Shown: positions 12,661-12,823 of the stretch, in pieces
Layout of the letters: every line of letters starts with the position of its first letter
Numbering within the stretch: position 1 is the first letter of the stretch
Source: an uncultured candidate division Zixibacteria bacterium
GTDB taxonomy: Bacteria; Zixibacteria; MSB-5A5; GN15; FEB-12
DNA: 12,823 bases
Reading direction: 5' to 3'
NCBI GenBank assembly: GCA_913009765.1
Contig: CAJVYT010000080.1
Location: forward strand, 1 to 12,823
Translations under genes and position numbers: made by a program
The notes under the pieces: model-generated
The model's database searches: none
Told to the model about the DNA's origin: nothing
What the model saw: only the letters and a program-made list of their open reading frames with translations

Positions 12661-12728
12661 CTAACTCATTGTAATGCAATAAAAAATACGCCATCAGGGA
12701 TTCGAACCCCGGACCCACTGATTAAGAG
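12661..12728 (-). repeat. tRNA-Lys 3'-half repeat, copy 3 (in the intact tRNA gene)
   Basis: This is the part of the intact tRNA gene and its downstream flank that is repeated as copies 1 and 2. The shared block runs from the anticodon loop through the tRNA 3' end to CTAACTCATTG at 12661-12671. The copy offset from copy 2 is exactly 990 bases up to the T loop. Confidence 0.88.
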
Positions 12729-12759
12729 TCAGTTGCTCTACCACCTGAGCTAATGGCGC
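12687..12759 (-). tRNA. tRNA-Lys (anticodon CTT)
   Basis: A complete 73-nt cloverleaf on the minus strand. The acceptor GCGCCAT pairs with ATGGCGT (first pair G-U), with discriminator A. The D arm is GCTC-AGGTGGTA-GAGC. The anticodon arm is ACTGA-CTCTTAA-TCAGT with anticodon CTT, reading AAG. The variable loop is five bases, and the T arm is CGGGG-TTCGAAT-CCCTG. CCA is not encoded; T's follow directly, which may help termination. It is the intact member of the three-copy repeat set and a likely insertion target. Confidence 0.95.
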
Positions 12760-12773
12760 ATTTTAACTGCCCT

Positions 12774-12802
12774 ATCTTAACAAAAAACACGCAAAAACAC
12801 AA
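12774..12802 (-). promoter_or_regulatory. Predicted promoter for tRNA-Lys
   Basis: On the minus strand TTGTGT (12797-12802) and TAAGAT (12774-12779) are 17 bases apart, with the tRNA 5' end 15 bases beyond the -10. The same TAAGAT hexamer is used by the barrel gene promoter. Confidence 0.6.
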
Positions 12803-12823
12803 TCATTATGTATAAAAATATTC

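Noticed and set aside
10464..12728. Integron-type gene cassettes with attC sites
   Set aside because: Unit layout is cassette-like, but the repeats are tRNA-derived and lack paired RYYYAAC/GTTRRRY core sites, and no integrase gene is in view.
354..12728. CRISPR array
   Set aside because: The repeats are few, irregularly spaced, dispersed over kilobases and not separated by uniform spacers; no cas gene is present.

Overview
The window is AT-rich bacterial DNA that reads like a fragment of an uncultured FCB-group genome. The best pointer is the C-terminus of the large M14 peptidase at 2886-5693, with paired dockerin-like repeats of the form GDVN-GSINVSDLVYLVAYSFQSGPAP. I associate that type with candidate phylum Zixibacteria and close relatives. 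This is recall, not a search result. A predicted outer-membrane barrel, a lipoprotein and secreted repeats fit a diderm cell. Strong Shine-Dalgarno sites and TTGNNN/TANNNT promoters argue against Bacteroidota-type expression signals.

The left end is not natural sequence. Positions 128-185 match the full 58-base reverse complement of the Illumina TruSeq universal adapter, followed by 14 A. Positions 1-127 (the 3' end of an unidentified gene) therefore may not belong next to position 200 onward.

From left to right, a broken GIY-YIG endonuclease remnant is followed by an LtaS/MdoB-type membrane sulfatase (minus). A divergent gene encodes a secreted zinc carboxypeptidase with calcium-binding repeats and a strong terminator. 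Next come a DUF523/TudS-like protein (minus), a 409-base gap full of palindromes, an outer-membrane barrel gene with its own promoter and terminator, a flippase-like membrane protein, and a convergent ICMT/NnrU-like methyltransferase. A minus-strand group follows: a stand-alone YedF-type DsrE protein and the tRNA methyltransferase TrmO. The right end holds a small lipoprotein, a PH-like protein, a full-length GIY-YIG protein and tRNA-Lys(CTT) on the minus strand.

Two repeat systems stand out. (1) A family of intergenic hairpins built on GTCRGGAAC, one of which overlaps the 3' end of the barrel gene. (2) Three copies of the tRNA-Lys 3' half plus its downstream flank, spaced about 1.0-1.2 kb apart. 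They bound two small gene units, one with lipoprotein and PH-like genes, the other with only the GIY-YIG gene. The two distal copies carry the same extra hairpin in the T arm. This arrangement looks like serial insertion or duplication at a tRNA gene without an integrase in view, and is the most interesting part of the window. Most protein genes are unrelated housekeeping or envelope functions rather than one pathway. Six of the eleven intact protein genes start with TTG or GTG.
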